Part shown: piece after piece, positions 1 through 13,105 of the stretch
Layout of the letters: each line of letters begins with the position of its first letter
Position numbering within the stretch: the first letter of the stretch is position 1
Translations under genes and position numbers: made by a program
Notes under the pieces: model-generated
Database searches by the model: none
Seen by the model: only the letters and a program-made list of their open reading frames with translations
What the model was told of the DNA's origin: nothing
From: Viscum album
Taxonomy: Eukaryota; Streptophyta; Magnoliopsida; Santalales; Viscaceae
DNA: 64,000 nucleotides
Assembly (NCBI GenBank): GCA_963277665.1
Contig: OY728147.1
Location: forward strand, 1,267,957,424 to 1,268,021,423
Direction of reading: 5' to 3'

Positions 1-2970
1 AAAGATACTTTCAAGAAATCATGAACTCCCACTTGAAATTATAAATCTTTCCGTTTTTATTATTATAATAACTCCTTTTACTACTTTGAGATACTTTAAT
101 ATGATTCTTAATAGTCTTTAATTTTGTTGTTTTCTCCTAAAAAAGTTCTGGTCCTACAAGTTTCCTTTCACCAACTTCATCCCAATAAGTTAGAGTATGA
201 GATATCTTTCCATATAATTCTTCATATGGAACTATTTGAATAAAATAATGGAAACTATTGTTATAGGAAAACTCTACCAAAGGTAAATAATGACTCCACA
301 TACCTTTAAAGTCACGTGATAATTACCTCAACATGTTTTTTATTTTTTGAATAGTAATTTCAGACTGTCCATCGGTTTGTGGATGGTAGACGATGCTCAA
401 ATAAAGCTCAGTATCAACAGACTTATGAAGAATCTACTAGAATTTTGATATAAATCATGGATAAAAAACATAAAAAATTGAAATAGATTCACCATAAAGT
501 CTTACAACTTCATTAATATAGATCCTTGAAATGCACTCAAGAGGTAAATCTTCTCTTATAGCAAGGAAATGTGCAGATTTGGTAAGGCGATCAATAATAA
601 CCCATATTCCACAATTATTTATAGGATTATTTGGTGGTACTGAGAAAAATTACATATTAATTTCATCCCATTTAATCATAGGAATAATTAGATGCTGCAT
701 TAATCTTCTAGGATGATATCTCTTAAACTTATCTTATTAACAAACCAAAGATCTTGTTATATAATTAGAATTTTATTTCTTCATATTACCATACCAAAAA
801 TGATCCTTCAGACCCCTTTACATATTTATGATACTAGGATATATAAAGAAATTTTATCTATGAGAATAATCCAACAATTCCCTTTTTAGAACATGTATAG
901 ATGGAACACATATTCTCTTCCAAAATTTCCGAATTCGATCTTCACAAATAAAATATGTCATATTCCCATCATTCACGTCTTTAATTTTCTTTTGAAAATT
1001 ACCATCACCAGATTGGGAAAATTTTATTTTTTATAATAAATATGGTTTTAAAATCATTTAAAAAAGGATTTATGTTTCCCCTTCATTAATCCATATCCAT
1101 CTTTAAAATATCCTTGAACATAGGATCCCTATTAATCATCATTTGGTTCAGAAATCCATCAAATTTCTTGATCAATGCATACACTACCTTATTTTCCTCC
1201 CATTGTTGGTAGTGTATTGATCAATCATAATACTTGAGTAATTAGAGCCATTAAATTTTCCCCATGTTGAGATATTTCTATAAAAATATGTATTTTATAT
1301 TCTTATGGTATGTGTATATCTCACATATTTCACTATAGAGATAATGTATCCATATCTTTAAGTCAAATATTACAACTGCTAACTCAAGATCATGGGTTTA
1401 ATAGTTTTTTTCCTGAGTCTTTAAATACCTTGATTCATAGGTAATAACTTTATTATTCTGAATAAAGACACAACCAAGTCACTTTTTTGATGCGTCACTA
1501 TATATGAAAAATCCATCATTTCCTTATGGTAGATTCAAAATAAGAGCATTCAACAATATTATATTCAATTATTCAAAAAAATCTTCACATTTATTTTTCT
1601 ATATGAACTTAACCCCTTTATGTGTTAGCTTGGTTAATGGGTTAGCCAATCTAGAATTTTTTTGAATGAATCGCTAATAGTAACCTTCAAAATAATAAAA
1701 CTACATACCTCAGTTATGTTTGTTGGTGTAGAAAAATATTTAATGGCATTTGTCTTCACATGATCAACTAATATTCTATTCCTAGAGATAATATAGCCCT
1801 TAAAAGAAACTTTCTAATACTACAATTCACACTTTCTAAATTTTCCATATAACTCTTTCCTTATAGGAGTCTTAATAATGATCCGAAAGTGATTCTCATG
1901 GTCCTCATAAATTTTATAATACAAAAATATATCATCATTGAATACAAATAAATCAAGATATTCATTTTATACACTATTTATTAGATCCATAAAAATATAG
2001 GGTGCATTATTCAATACAAATGGAATTACTATACACACATAATTTCTATACCTCATTCAAAATGATGTCTTTAGAATATCTTCCTTCTTTAATCATAATT
2101 GATGATACCTAGAGTGATGGAAAATCTTTGAAAAATATTGATCTCTGTGAAGTTGATCAAATAAGCCATCAATGTGAGGTAGAGGATACTTATTATTAAT
2201 TATAATAGTATTTATTTACCTATAATCAACTTACAAACTCATGCATATATATTTCTTCATAATAAAAAGAACAGGGGATCCCCAAGGTGAAACACTATGG
2301 ATAAAGAATCACATATCACAAAAATACTCTAGTTGTTTATTCAACTAAACTAATTCCAAAGTGTCTATTCTATAGGGATTATTTGGTATAAGTATTTCAT
2401 TAAGGATTAAATCAATAGAAAACTCAACTTCATACTCTGTTGGATGTTCATGTATTTCCTTAGGAAATACATCAGTGTATTCCTATCCAATAGGTACATC
2501 CTCAATTTTAATATTACATTTTCCATCTGTAGGTTTCCTCTAATCATCTTCCCAGAGAATCTCATTTAGAAGAGATATTGGCGGTGGATCTAGACATGAC
2601 TCAGATGATGAATTCTCTACTCTAAAGTTAAGGAATTCCACCTCTTTATCACAAATCATAATTTCCTTCTCTTTGTAATAAATTTTTGAATAATATTTTG
2701 AAAAGAATTACACACCAAGGATTATATAAAATTAAAACATAATAATTATAATAAATTCAAAAATTAGAGTATATTTAAGTTTTATAATGGGAACTTCCTG
2801 ATACATCTATGTTGCAGTGATATTTTTCCACTAGGATTTTTGAGTGAAAAATTTCTTCATAAGGTGCTGGGGAAAGATGTAATTTTATTAGAAAATATAG
2901 AAGATATAAAAGAGTGAGAGGATCTAGAATCAAATAAACCATTATCTAAACTTTATTCTATGATTAAATT
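1..2970 (-). pseudogene. Element A pol relic (protease, RT, RNase H, integrase)
   Basis: Decayed gypsy polymerase polyprotein. Approximate minus-strand domain ranges are protease 2970-2420, reverse transcriptase 2310-1640, RNase H 1500-950 and integrase 950-1. The clearest motif is in the integrase at about 430-360, where the peptide HPQTDGQSE can be read, the usual sequence around the last acidic residue of the catalytic core. The RNase H end at about 1240-1190 matches the B stretch that reads ENKVADALSRKD. No open frame longer than about 60 codons survives. The pol order (protease-RT-RNase H-integrase) is the Ty3/gypsy order. It cannot encode a working enzyme. Confidence 0.8.
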
Positions 2971-2999
2971 ACCTACCACAACATCTTTGGGAACTTAAA

Positions 3000-3900
3000 C
3001 CTCAGTTGTAGTGATCACATAAACTTAGCCTTCTCCCCTCAAGTTCTTTTGTGTTAGATTACCTTGAAACTTGGGACATTAGTTTGAATAATACCGCATT
3101 TATTTATAGTTGAATCACTAGATAATAGTGTTTAATTTATTTCCCTTATATCCATGATCTAGATTAACCCTTTTATATATACTTGTAACACACTTCCATT
3201 CCCTTTAGCCATTTTCTAGGATATTTATTTCCAAAATTTTCATGTGATGGAAATTGATTCATTTTATTATTATTCTTTTAAACGTTCCCTTTTTTTGGTG
3301 TCTATAAGACCCATTATTCTCTTTGTTCCCATAGAATATATATAATCTAGAAAATTGCTTCTCTATTTTGATGGCACATAAAACTATTTCATTATATGAT
3401 GAAAAAGTTTGAGAAACTAGTGCCATTCAAAGACTTAGCTTAATCCCTTCAAATAAATGTTCAATATTGAATTAATTATTGCATATATAATCCATAGAAT
3501 ACATGGATAGTCTTTTAAAGGTATCATAATACTCTACAAAACATTATTCTTTATTTTTATTTAAGCTATTGAACTTTATCTTCATTTCAGTTCATTACTC
3601 ATGATGGAAATATTTATCAAAGAATGTTTCTTTAAAATCTATCCCTCCATGTGTTTTATTTCATATTCCTTCCTAGTATTCTGGATCAATTACCACCATT
3701 AATCAAAATCACACTTTAGATAATATATTTCCAGTATAATCTTTTCCTTTTCATCATATCTCAAGTCTAGAAATATATTTTCAAGGGACTTAATCCATTG
3801 GTCTGATACCACTAGATTAGTAGCCCCACTAAATGATGGGGGCTTTCTATCTCATGGAGTTATCCAACATAAGATAATAATGATATGGAAAAATAGTTTT
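3000..3900 (-). pseudogene. Element A gag relic
   Basis: Degraded gag, the capsid/nucleocapsid precursor that packages element RNA. Near 3840-3780 on the minus strand the peptide PPSFSGATNLVVSDQWIKSL can be read, the usual start of plant gypsy gag (proline-proline-phenylalanine, then a W with I/L at fixed spacing). Traces of the retrotrans_gag domain follow to about 3500. The zinc-knuckle region should lie at about 3260-3020, but its cysteines are mostly lost. Many stops. It lies directly upstream of the protease relic in the same sense, as expected for one gag-pol transcript. Confidence 0.65.
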
Positions 3901-4574
3901 CTCTATTAATTCAAGGTTATTTTTCATATCCTAATTAATCTACCATAATATATCCATGATTTGATCAGTTCCAATACTAGCTGTATTGGCTTGCTCAATA
4001 ATGAAATTTCTACATTGACCATGAGTGTTGATACCATTATTTCTTCTATATTATATTTATAAAAAATTTAATATGATGAATTATTTCATAATATTATGAT
4101 TTTTTAATCATAATGTATAATTCTAAAAGTGGTGTAACACTTAATATAAATTTAAAATTGATGCATTGTTAATATCGGAATCATAAAATTGATTTCTTTG
4201 GGAATATATTTAACTCATAATAATATTTTCAAATACTTTATAATGGTTTATAAATAAATTTTGAATTAACTAAATCATATCCTTAAGAGTTTTTAACTAG
4301 GTGTGTTTCAAGGCCCATTGTCATGCACTAGGTGAAAATCGAGTAAAATATCAATGTGCCCTTTTTGGAGTTATTATCCCTAGGTAAAAATATTCCAGAG
4401 AAACATCCACTTATATTATCTAGAAAAGGATGCAATTTCATGGAAAAACCATATAATCTCATCCTTAAAAAAATTTTAGAATGTTATTACACAATTTTAC
4501 ATATCCTCAAAGTTTATCATAGGGTTATTTTTTGTAATCTATGTTTTCATTAATCTAATTATGACTGTTTCTAC
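3901..4574 (-). other. Element A untranslated leader
   Basis: AT-rich stretch between the primer-binding site and gag. I see no coding signal. Part of it (about 4040-4200) resembles the matching leader of B at about 13100-13300, including imperfect copies of an ATAATGTATAATTC-like string. Confidence 0.5.
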
Positions 4575-4596
4575 TAAACCTACCATTGATAGCAAT
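4575..4596 (-). promoter_or_regulatory. Primer-binding site of element A (initiator tRNA-Met)
   Basis: Read on the minus strand, this 22-base stretch matches the plant initiator tRNA-Met primer-binding site (TTGGTATCAGAGCCAGGTTTA type) at 17 of 22 positions by eye, including the final AGGTTTA. It directly abuts the LTR terminus at 4597. It would prime minus-strand DNA synthesis in reverse transcription. Confidence 0.8.
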
Positions 4597-6669
4597 TGTA
4601 ACAACCTAGACTCTAGTAAACTAGAGTTGGTGGTTAATTTATTATATTATAATAGATTAAAAATGTTTAATCCCAAAGGACCAATCATTTTAGTAGTCTT
4701 GGAGATCCAGATACATACATAATACCCATTTTACATTTGGAATAAAATATAATGTATAGTAATTGAAAAAATTCAGAATCCTTGAGCTCATTCAAAGAAT
4801 TATTCTTCATATATTAGGGAAAGGAAACAAAATAAGGTTGAGATCAAATTATCAGTAAGGGTTACATACAATTAAAGCTATCATGATTAGATAATACACA
4901 ATCAAAATGGAAAAGGAAAATAACTGAAAACACATTCCATTTAATCAATAACTTTAGAAAGAAATGAATCCATGGATAATATCATTGAAATAATATCATG
5001 GATAATAATAACTGAATTATAAATGATAGAAATGATTAATATTGGATGTTATGATCTCATAAATCATGATATCTTTATCATCAATACCTTACACTAATAT
5101 AGTTTAAAACTATGGGTAGGTATGCACCAACAAACCATTTAATTTTTCCAAATAATACATCTTATGAGACCAGTCAAAGCACTGATGGGATATCTATAAC
5201 CGATATCCACACATAATTGTATTCCAATGAAATACTCATATATTTAATGATCAATTCAATTCATAAATAATATGCACTATTAATAAATGTTCATATTGAA
5301 TAAAGAATATGGAATGTAAATATTTCCTCAGTCAATCAAATAACTTTTAAAGTAAAACACCATATATAGAAATGATAAATGATTAAATAAATAATCATAT
5401 CCACGATAAATAATATTAAAATTTAATGGAAATTTAATTTATAGTAATCACAAGAAAGTGAATGTTTTAATATAATGTTAATAACCACAAAATTAATAAG
5501 AGAGAATATATGACCATTGGTTTATCAGGAATATATGTTTTGTAATAAAATCATGTCCTCTATAAGAATAAAGGGAAAACAAGTGAAATATTAAAACAAT
5601 ATTTCAGAAAATAGTTTTCTTTGTAAAACCATTTAAAAAATGTAAAATAATCTATATTTTGTAAAATGGTTATAATGGCGGGGAAGTCCGTTAGCACTGT
5701 ATATATTAAAAAAACATTCCTTTTAAATTTTTGTAAATAAAGTAAAAAGGTAACCTTTCAGAAAATAATAGAAATATTAATTTTAGAAAAAAGGTCAATT
5801 ATAAATTAAAATTTCCTTAAAAAAATTTTTAGTAAATAAAAGGACTTTTTTCAAAACAATTTTGAAAAATATTGACAAGAAGTAAAAATAAATTTGTTTA
5901 AAAGAAAAATAAAATCGGGTTTTATTTTAAACATTTATATGATTGATTTAAGAAAAATAGAAGAAAATTTGGAATAAAATATTTAAAATCCTTCAATATA
6001 TAAATTATAATAAAATATATGGTGTTTAATAAGGATAGGTTATAAGTTTCCTTCAAAGAAAATAAAATAAATCCCAAAAATTGTGTTTGTAAAACAAATT
6101 CCTAACTCTTTTGTGACTTTTAAATTACAAACCATTGAAATAATATGAATGAATTGAAACATTTATCATCATTAATAAATATTTATTCATGTTAAATACA
6201 TCAAAGTGGTAGTATACGCACTACATAAAAGTGAATAGGTGTATAATAACAAATATGTCTCAATAGAGTGTAAATTCAGATGAAATCCCTTACCTTACGG
6301 TTCTCTTTAATTGAATGTGATTTAACCTACCGTATAATGGTTTTAATTTTTTTTAATTTATAAAAGAACTATAATAATATTTATAATATCATATATTATA
6401 TTCCTATATAATCTTTTCACCCAATCATTATTAATATTTCATTATTAATATTGTTTTAAGTGTTATTAGCTTCATTTTCTTATGCGTGTTTGGTCTTGTA
6501 AGTCAGACTTATTATGAATATGATATAATTTTATAATCTTAAGAATGATATGAATGTTATAAATATCATATTTTTTCATTAGATAAATTTTTGGAATAAT
6601 TATTAAAATTTATACATGGAAACTGAATCACATCACTTCGTGGAAACGGCTAGTTGTACGTATGCACGA
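4597..6669 (-). repeat. Element A 5' LTR, first piece
   Basis: Begins TGTAACAACC, the reverse complement of the usual LTR terminus of this family. The piece aligns along its length with B LTR 6670-8300: the GACCAATCA..TTTAGTAG block at about 4680 versus 6750, and the 5665-5720 block versus 7660-7700. It stops at 6669, inside a stem-loop motif, where B is inserted. The LTR resumes at 17307. Confidence 0.85.
6665..6669. repeat. Target site duplication of B, left copy (CACGA)
   Basis: CACGA directly precedes the LTR start TG at 6670 and recurs at 17307-17311 directly after the other end of B. A 5-bp duplication is the usual footprint of an LTR-retrotransposon integrase. Confidence 0.85.
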
Positions 6670-8249
6670 TGTAATGCCCCGACCATAGTTACCCAGAGTT
6701 AGTGCAATATTACATAACATTAGAATGATCACAATGGATCAAATCCTAAAAGACCAATCAGTTTAGTAGCTTTGGAAGTACTAGATACATACATAATTTT
6801 TACATTACATTATGAAATGAAAAAAACATTGTGTATCCTTTGAACACATTCATCTACCTTAGACTATCCCTATAGTTCAGTAGTAATATACTTCTTCTCA
6901 TCCAGGGAAAAATAAAACATCAAAAGGGGTGAGCTCAGATGCTCAGTAAGGATAACAATATAGCGGAAACTATCATAAATAATCATAAACATTTAAGGCA
7001 ATGTATAAGACTAAAACACAAGCCTTTTAAACATAAACTTCAGCATAATATCGAAAATATAAATCAAATAATTCCATTTACTTATTCACATGGATATTCT
7101 ACTAGTCGAATAATCACATCTAATATCAATAGTCATTTTCATAATTATAGAATGCATAATGCCAGACATCATAACCACATAGTCAAGGCCTCATGCCAAG
7201 ACTACAAATAAGATTTTGTCAAGGCCTTGTGCTAAGACACTAGTTTGTCTCATGAGACTTATTGATGCATCGAGGAGCTATAGCGGGCTCCACCTGTCAC
7301 TTACTAAGTCCAATGCATTTCTCAGATGAAAAGGTTGAAACATAATATAAATATTCATATTAAAAATAGAAAACGAAATGTTAATACTTTAACCATAAAC
7401 CATGAATGGTATAAAAATAAAACATCCATATTCAAACATATCACAAAACCTTCAATACAATATGGAATATTGTATCATAATAAATCAACTTCAAACAAGT
7501 GTAAAATCCATCAAAGGATATTGACATAGATGAAATCAAAAATATTTGAGAGAAATATATCTTTCTATTTTCAAATCATTTAAAAGTCACATAATTATAA
7601 AAGAAAGAATTTATTTTGAAAATATTATTATAAGCTTTTAAGGGAAGCTTCAAAGATGTTATAACGGTATAAAATAACCGCACTCGCCGTATAAGTTAAA
7701 AAAACAATGTTTCATTAATTTTGTTGAAAAGGTAGTAAATGATCTTGTTTTGAAAATTATGGAAAGATTAATTTATAAACATTCTATAAAAAGTAAAACA
7801 TGGGTATAAATTACTTTAACCCATAGTCTAGGAAATAGTAAAAATGTTTTGAAATGCATTTTTAAGAAACATGGATGTGGATGATAAAGTGGTCTCAGTA
7901 TATACTCACGTATAAACAACATAGGATAATTAAGTGATTGTATAATTAACCCTTAAAATTTACTTTTCCTTGGTCAAGGGTACGTTAAAATCCTTTATAA
8001 TAGTTAAATCATTGTTATTAAATTATACAAGAACCACATACATAAATATGATATTATATATGATCTTCTAATATTGATTTGTTAATAATATTTCAGTAGT
8101 ATCATTGTTTCGGGTGTTAACTGATTCATTTTCATTTATATGATTTGTTACATAAGCCATGTTTGTTATGGATAATATTTATATGATTCATATACAGAAT
8201 TATATTAAGTTCTTAAAAATTATTTTTAATCATAAAATAAAAATTATTC

Positions 8250-8330
8250 TTGAATGGTTTCGACGGGGGATGAATCTCATCGCGTTCGTGGAGACAGTAA
8301 TCCATATGTACGCATGAGCGACAATATAAT
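8250..8330. other. Stem-loop motif 1 of element B 3' LTR
   Basis: Carries the shared core GGAGACAGTAATCC..GTAC flanked by weak pairing arms such as CTCATCGCG with CGCATGAG and TCGC with GCGA. It lies about 180 bases from motif 2. It corresponds to the A LTR motif interrupted by B. Confidence 0.55.
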
Positions 8331-8430
8331 TATATTGATGGTAAAATCATATGTAATTGGATGGTATATAATATATAAAGAATCATTAACATATTATATT
8401 TATTATTTACATCAATTATACTTATTATTA

Positions 8431-8536
8431 TACCCATCCAAATAATTAAGTGTTGAATGACAAACTACACCACGACGTGGAGACGGTAAGCCATACGTAC
8501 ACACGTATGGTGAATTTGTCATTCATAGGATGGATA
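8431..8536. other. Stem-loop motif 2 of element B 3' LTR (branched hairpin)
   Basis: Nested inverted repeats that can be read off directly. An outer pair is 8434-8439 (CCATCC) with 8528-8533. A middle perfect 10-bp pair is GAATGACAAA (8455-8464) with TTTGTCATTC (8515-8524). Inside are two small hairpins, CCACG-A-CGTGG (8470-8480) and CCATACGT-acac-ACGTATGG (8491-8510). The whole could fold as a three-way junction in RNA or extrude as a cruciform in DNA. The core between the hairpins (GGAGACGGTAAGCC) is shared with the other LTR motifs. Function unknown. Confidence 0.75.
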
Positions 8537-8844
8537 GAATAATGAATATGGTTGTACCATATTTATAATAACATCACATTATGTATAAGGTACTTGAGTT
8601 ATTATTTTTGAATGGAAACAACAAATAAAGAGGAAGTGGAAGAAGAAAAGAACTTTGAAAGAGGTGATGAAATTATTACTTCTTCTTCGGGTGCTTCCTT
8701 TTGATTTGATCAAAAGGGATTCTTAGGTTGGATTCTGATCAAAGTAAGTCCTCTAAGGTTAACTGAGGGTAGTTGGGAGGATATTTGAGCAGCGGTTGGC
8801 TGAGCCAAATGGATTTGGAGGTGTGATTTTGAGAGAAGGGGAAG

Positions 8845-8861
8845 TATCCTTTTATAAGAGA
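8845..8861 (-). promoter_or_regulatory. LTR TATA box, element B 3' LTR
   Basis: Minus-strand CTTATAAAAGGATAC. The same box is at the same relative place in the other LTRs: 15775-15789 (B 5' LTR), 17837-17850 (A) and 27011-27030 and 35651-35670 (C). Conservation across diverged LTRs supports it as the core promoter of the family. Confidence 0.6.
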
Positions 8862-10399
8862 GGTTAGGGTCACTTTAAGAAAATCTTGAAATATTATTTT
8901 ATTATACAATATTATTCGGTTTATAATGGATCCAAAAGAATTTATTTCGAGGATAAGGTGGGACTGGGTCAAAAAAATCTCAACCAATTGGTTTTAGATA
9001 GGTTTAGGTCATCTTATTAACCTTATCTTTTAGATTTAACTCTTAGTTAAATAGTTTAACTTTTACAATGTCTTCTTGTATTTTTATATTACACGGTTAA
9101 TAAACTTACTATAAAATGACAAGAGAAATACAAGTAGTTAATTAATGAAATTTATATTATTATATAAGTCCTTTGGCTTAAACTTATATTTTTAGGAATA
9201 TTATATCAATTAATAATATAGTATTTTTTTTAAAAACTCATTTATGTCAATTTTGACACTATTTAGTATTTGGTTTTTGTTAAAGTCATAACAAATTTAT
9301 AAATTAAATTTTTTTTTATTTAATCAACCCTAACATGTAATATTAACCTAGAAAATTCTTTTAATACTTAAAAAGTCTCAATTTACAATTATATTAATAT
9401 TTATAATATCAATTATTTTAATCTTTCAATAATAGGGTAATTACTGCATCATCATTGTGTCATAAATAAATTTAATTATATAATGTCTAAAAATTATAAA
9501 TAAAGTAATATTATGTAGGAAATATTTTTATCTTTCTAATTATTATTTATAGTCTAATTTATATTATGTATAACCCTATATTAAAAATGTTTTAGTTATT
9601 AAACTTTGAATTTAACACTTTTAACTCTTCTTTAAATAAAATAATAATAAATGTCCTAATCTAATATAAGTGGACCAAAAGGATCATATTTTATTCCTAA
9701 TGTTGATTTTGGTAGAAATAAACTTATCCAATAGAATTATGACATGTGTTAGGGTAATTATAATATCATTTTTACCTTTAATTACCCTATTTACTTTTAA
9801 CCGCGGTAAATAAGATTTAAAAGTTACTATTCAACAAAAATTATTTTCATCTTATTGAACCGAATTTTAATTACTGATTTCAACCGTGTCTCTCAGATTT
9901 TTGAAATTCAATTCACAAAATCGGTAAAATTATCTTTTATACAAATTTGAAAATGTGCCTAGAAGGTGGGTAAAAGACGTTAAAAAGTTTGATAAAATTT
10001 TATACATCTAATCTTATTATAAAATGACTCTAATGAATTATATTGAACTAATATAGGTATTATATATATATTTTGACTTAAAATAAATTTAAATAAAATA
10101 AATAATTATTTAAATAAAAAGTCGATTTTAAACAATAACGTAGTGTTTTTCACTATTCATCAAAAATTGAAACTTTTCAGAAAAATACAAAAAATTCACC
10201 CTAAGCTAATTTTGATATTCTGAGTCCAAAAATGAAGTACATTTTGAAAAATAAAATTTATAAAATTTCCAAAAGTGGGCATTGCTATTCATAACGTTTA
10301 GTTTTATTGGTTGTGGTGTGCTAGAACTCAAAGTTGCATACAACACAATCTATTGTATTATTCAAAGAGAAGCATACCATGGAAGCCTGGGGTGTTACA

Positions 10400-10412
10400 T
10401 TCTTCCCTACTT
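10400..10412 (-). promoter_or_regulatory. Polypurine tract of element B
   Basis: Minus strand reads AAGTAGGGAAGA directly before the 3' LTR terminus TGTAACACC. A purine run in this place primes plus-strand DNA synthesis. It fixes the element orientation as minus, in agreement with pol. Confidence 0.8.
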
Positions 10413-10444
10413 CAAATAATATTTTCCTCAAAATTTCTATAATA

Positions 10445-13105
10445 TTACTGCATAAAAATATTTGGTTGTGTCTTCATCATAAGTTCCTCGGGTTCCCACG
10501 TTGCCTCTTCAATCTTATGGTTTCTCCATAGAACTTTTACCAGACGAGTCATTCGGTTTCTCAACACTTGCTCTCTGGTATCAAGAATCTTGACATGCTC
10601 TTCACAATAAGACAGATCGGGTTCCAGTTCTATTTCTTCATAGGTGATTACATGCATTGGGTTAGGCATGTATTTTCTCAACAGTGATACGTGGAAGACA
10701 TCATTAATTTTGGAGAGACTTGGTGGTATTTCCAAATGGTAAGCTACAACTCCAACTCATTCTAAAATTTCAAAAGGTCTGATGTACCTGGGACTTAATT
10801 TAACCTTCTTACTGAATCATTCAACACCCTTCCATGGATATAACTTTAAGAAAACATGATATCCTACTTGAAATTCCAAATCCTTCCTTCAGTTATAAGT
10901 ATAGCTCTTTTTTCTACTTTGAGGTGCTTTGATGAGGGTTTGGATAATCTTCACCTTTACCATTGTTTCCTCAACAAGTTCTGGGCCTATGAGTTTTCTT
11001 TCACCAACATCATCCCAACAAGTTGGTGTGTGAAATCTCTTTCTATATAATGCTTTATATGGTTCCTTCTAAATACTTGAATGGAAGCTATTGTTATAGG
11101 AAAATTATACCAGAGGTAAATATTGATCCCATATACCTTGAAAGTAAATTGAGAAAGATCTCGACATGTCTTCTAAGGTTTGAATAGTCTTTTCTAATTG
11201 TTCATCAGTTTGAGGGTGGTAGGCAGTGCTCAAAAAAAGTTTAGTATCCAGCTCCTTCTGAATACTTTTACAGAATCTTGATGTAAAATGGGGATCATGA
11301 TCAGAAACAATCGATAGGGGTACTCCATGAAGTCTTAAAACTTCATTAATATATAGTCTTGCTAAACGTTCAAGTGGAAAATCTTCTCTTATAGTAGGAA
11401 ATTTGCTGTCTTGGTAAGACAATCAACAATGAACCATATTGTATCATTTATTCAAGAAGTCTTTGGTAGCCCCATGACAAAGTCCATCGTAATATCATAC
11501 CATTTTCACTCAGGTATGGGAAGAGGTTGCATGACTCCTCTAGGATGTTGTCTTCCAGCCTTCACCTATTTAAAAACCATACATCTTGACACATAATCAA
11601 CAATCCATTCTTCATGTTGTCCTAAAAAAATGTTCCTTCAAATATCTATACATCTTAGTGCTACCAGAGTGTATAGAGAAATTAGAGCTATGAGCATCAT
11701 CCAAAAATTACCATTTTAGACCGGGTATGTCAAGAACACAAAGTATCTTCCCAAATTTCAAAATTCCATATTCATATACAAATTCAATCAATCTCCCATT
11801 GTTCATAGCTTTAATTTTCTTTTGAAACTCCTCCTCATTAGTCTAAGAAATTTTTATTCTTTATAGTAAAGATGGTTTGGAAACCATTTGAAAAAGTATC
11901 TATGTTTCACTATCCATGATTATTACCATATCCATGTTTACTAGATCCATGAACATAGAATCCCTTTTAACTCTCATCTTTTTAAAAACTCCATGATCCT
12001 TTCTACTCAAAGCATCTGCCACCTTATTTTCCTTCCCCAGGTGGTAGTGTATAGTGCAATCATAATCATTGAGTAGTTCAAGCCACCATCTTTTCCTCAT
12101 GTTGAGTTATTTTTGTGAGAAAATATACTTCAAACTCTTGTGATCAGTATATATCTCACATTTTTCACCATAGAGATAGTGTCTCCATATATTCAAAGCA
12201 AAGACTATAGCTGCTAACTCAATATCATGAGTGGGATAGTTTTTTTCATGATTTTTTAGCTGTCATGATGCATAGGAAATAACTGTATTATTATGCATAA
12301 GGGAAAAAACAAGTCCTTTCTTTGATGAATCACTATAAATAACAAACCCATCATTCCCCGATGGTAGAGTCAAGATAGGAGCATTGACTAATCATCTCTT
12401 CAGTTCTTCAAAACTTTATTCAAACTCTTTTTTCCAAAAAAATTTAACCCCTTTACGCATGATCTTGGTTAATGGTTAACCAATCGATCAAAATCTTGGA
12501 CGAAATGCCGATAATAACCTACTAAACCAATAAAACTACATACCTCAGTTATACTCATTAGTGTTGTCCATTCTTGTATTTCTCTTATATTAGAAGGATC
12601 AATATAGATTCCATACTTAGATACAATATGATTAAGAAAATAAATATCTTGAAGCCAAAATTCACACTTGCTAAACATCCCATATAATTCATTTCTTCTA
12701 AGAGTCTTTAGAATAGTGCGCAAGTGATTTTCATGATCTTAATAGATTTTGGAGTAAACCAAGATATCATCAATAAATACCACTACAAATTCATAAATAT
12801 ATTCCTTGAAAACTCTATTCATTAGATCCATGAAAATAGAGGGTGCATTACTCATTCCAAAATGCATTACAATAAACTCATAATGCCCGTACCTGGTTCG
12901 AAATGCTGTTTCTGGAATGTCTTCCTTCATCACACACAACTGATGATATCCAGATCAAAGGTCAATCTTTGAAAAATATTAAGCTCCATGAAGTTGATAG
13001 AATAAATCATCAATGCAAGGTAGGGGATACTTGTTCCTTATTGTTATAGCATTGATCTCCCTACATGGATTATGTGCGTTAATATGGTTTCCATCCTTCT
13101 ATTAG
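10445..13105 (-). pseudogene. Element B pol (RT, RNase H, integrase, chromodomain-like tail)
   Basis: Reverse transcriptase at 13100-12470 keeps the catalytic motif [12 protein letters not shown] (about 12780) and the fingers text [16 protein letters not shown]. RNase H/connection follows to about 11900, ending ENKVADALSRKD. Integrase runs from about 11720 to 11105: a zinc-binding remnant, then TMDFVMGLPK with the first acidic residue (about 11490), IVSDHDPHFTSRF with the second (about 11300), and HPQTDEQLEKTIQ with the glutamate (about 11200). The tail (10735-10445) reads FHVSLLRKY and ends VKVLWRNHKIEEATWE, a chromodomain-like end. The main open stretches fall in two frames, with a shift between 12470 and 12100; stops lie between them. 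Protease and gag are missing upstream of 13105. Active-site residues survive, but the chain is broken. Confidence 0.9.

Larger units (their letters stand above)
6670..10399 (-). repeat. Element B 3' LTR
   Basis: Bounded by TGTAATGCCCC at 6670 and GGTGTTACA at 10391-10399, imperfect inverted termini. It aligns over its whole length with 13616-17306 with many scattered differences, so the insertion is not recent. It contains stem-loop motifs at about 8250-8330 and 8431-8536, a minus-sense TATA box at 8845-8861 and an AGTTGCATACAAC near-palindrome at 10331-10343. Short open frames inside (for example at 6939 and 7326) have no family resemblance. Confidence 0.9.

Noticed and set aside
4575..4596. 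tRNA-like match as a tRNA gene
   Set aside because: Only the 3' end complement of initiator tRNA-Met is present, next to an LTR terminus: it is a primer-binding site. The same holds for 13602, 32774, 52134 and 59684.
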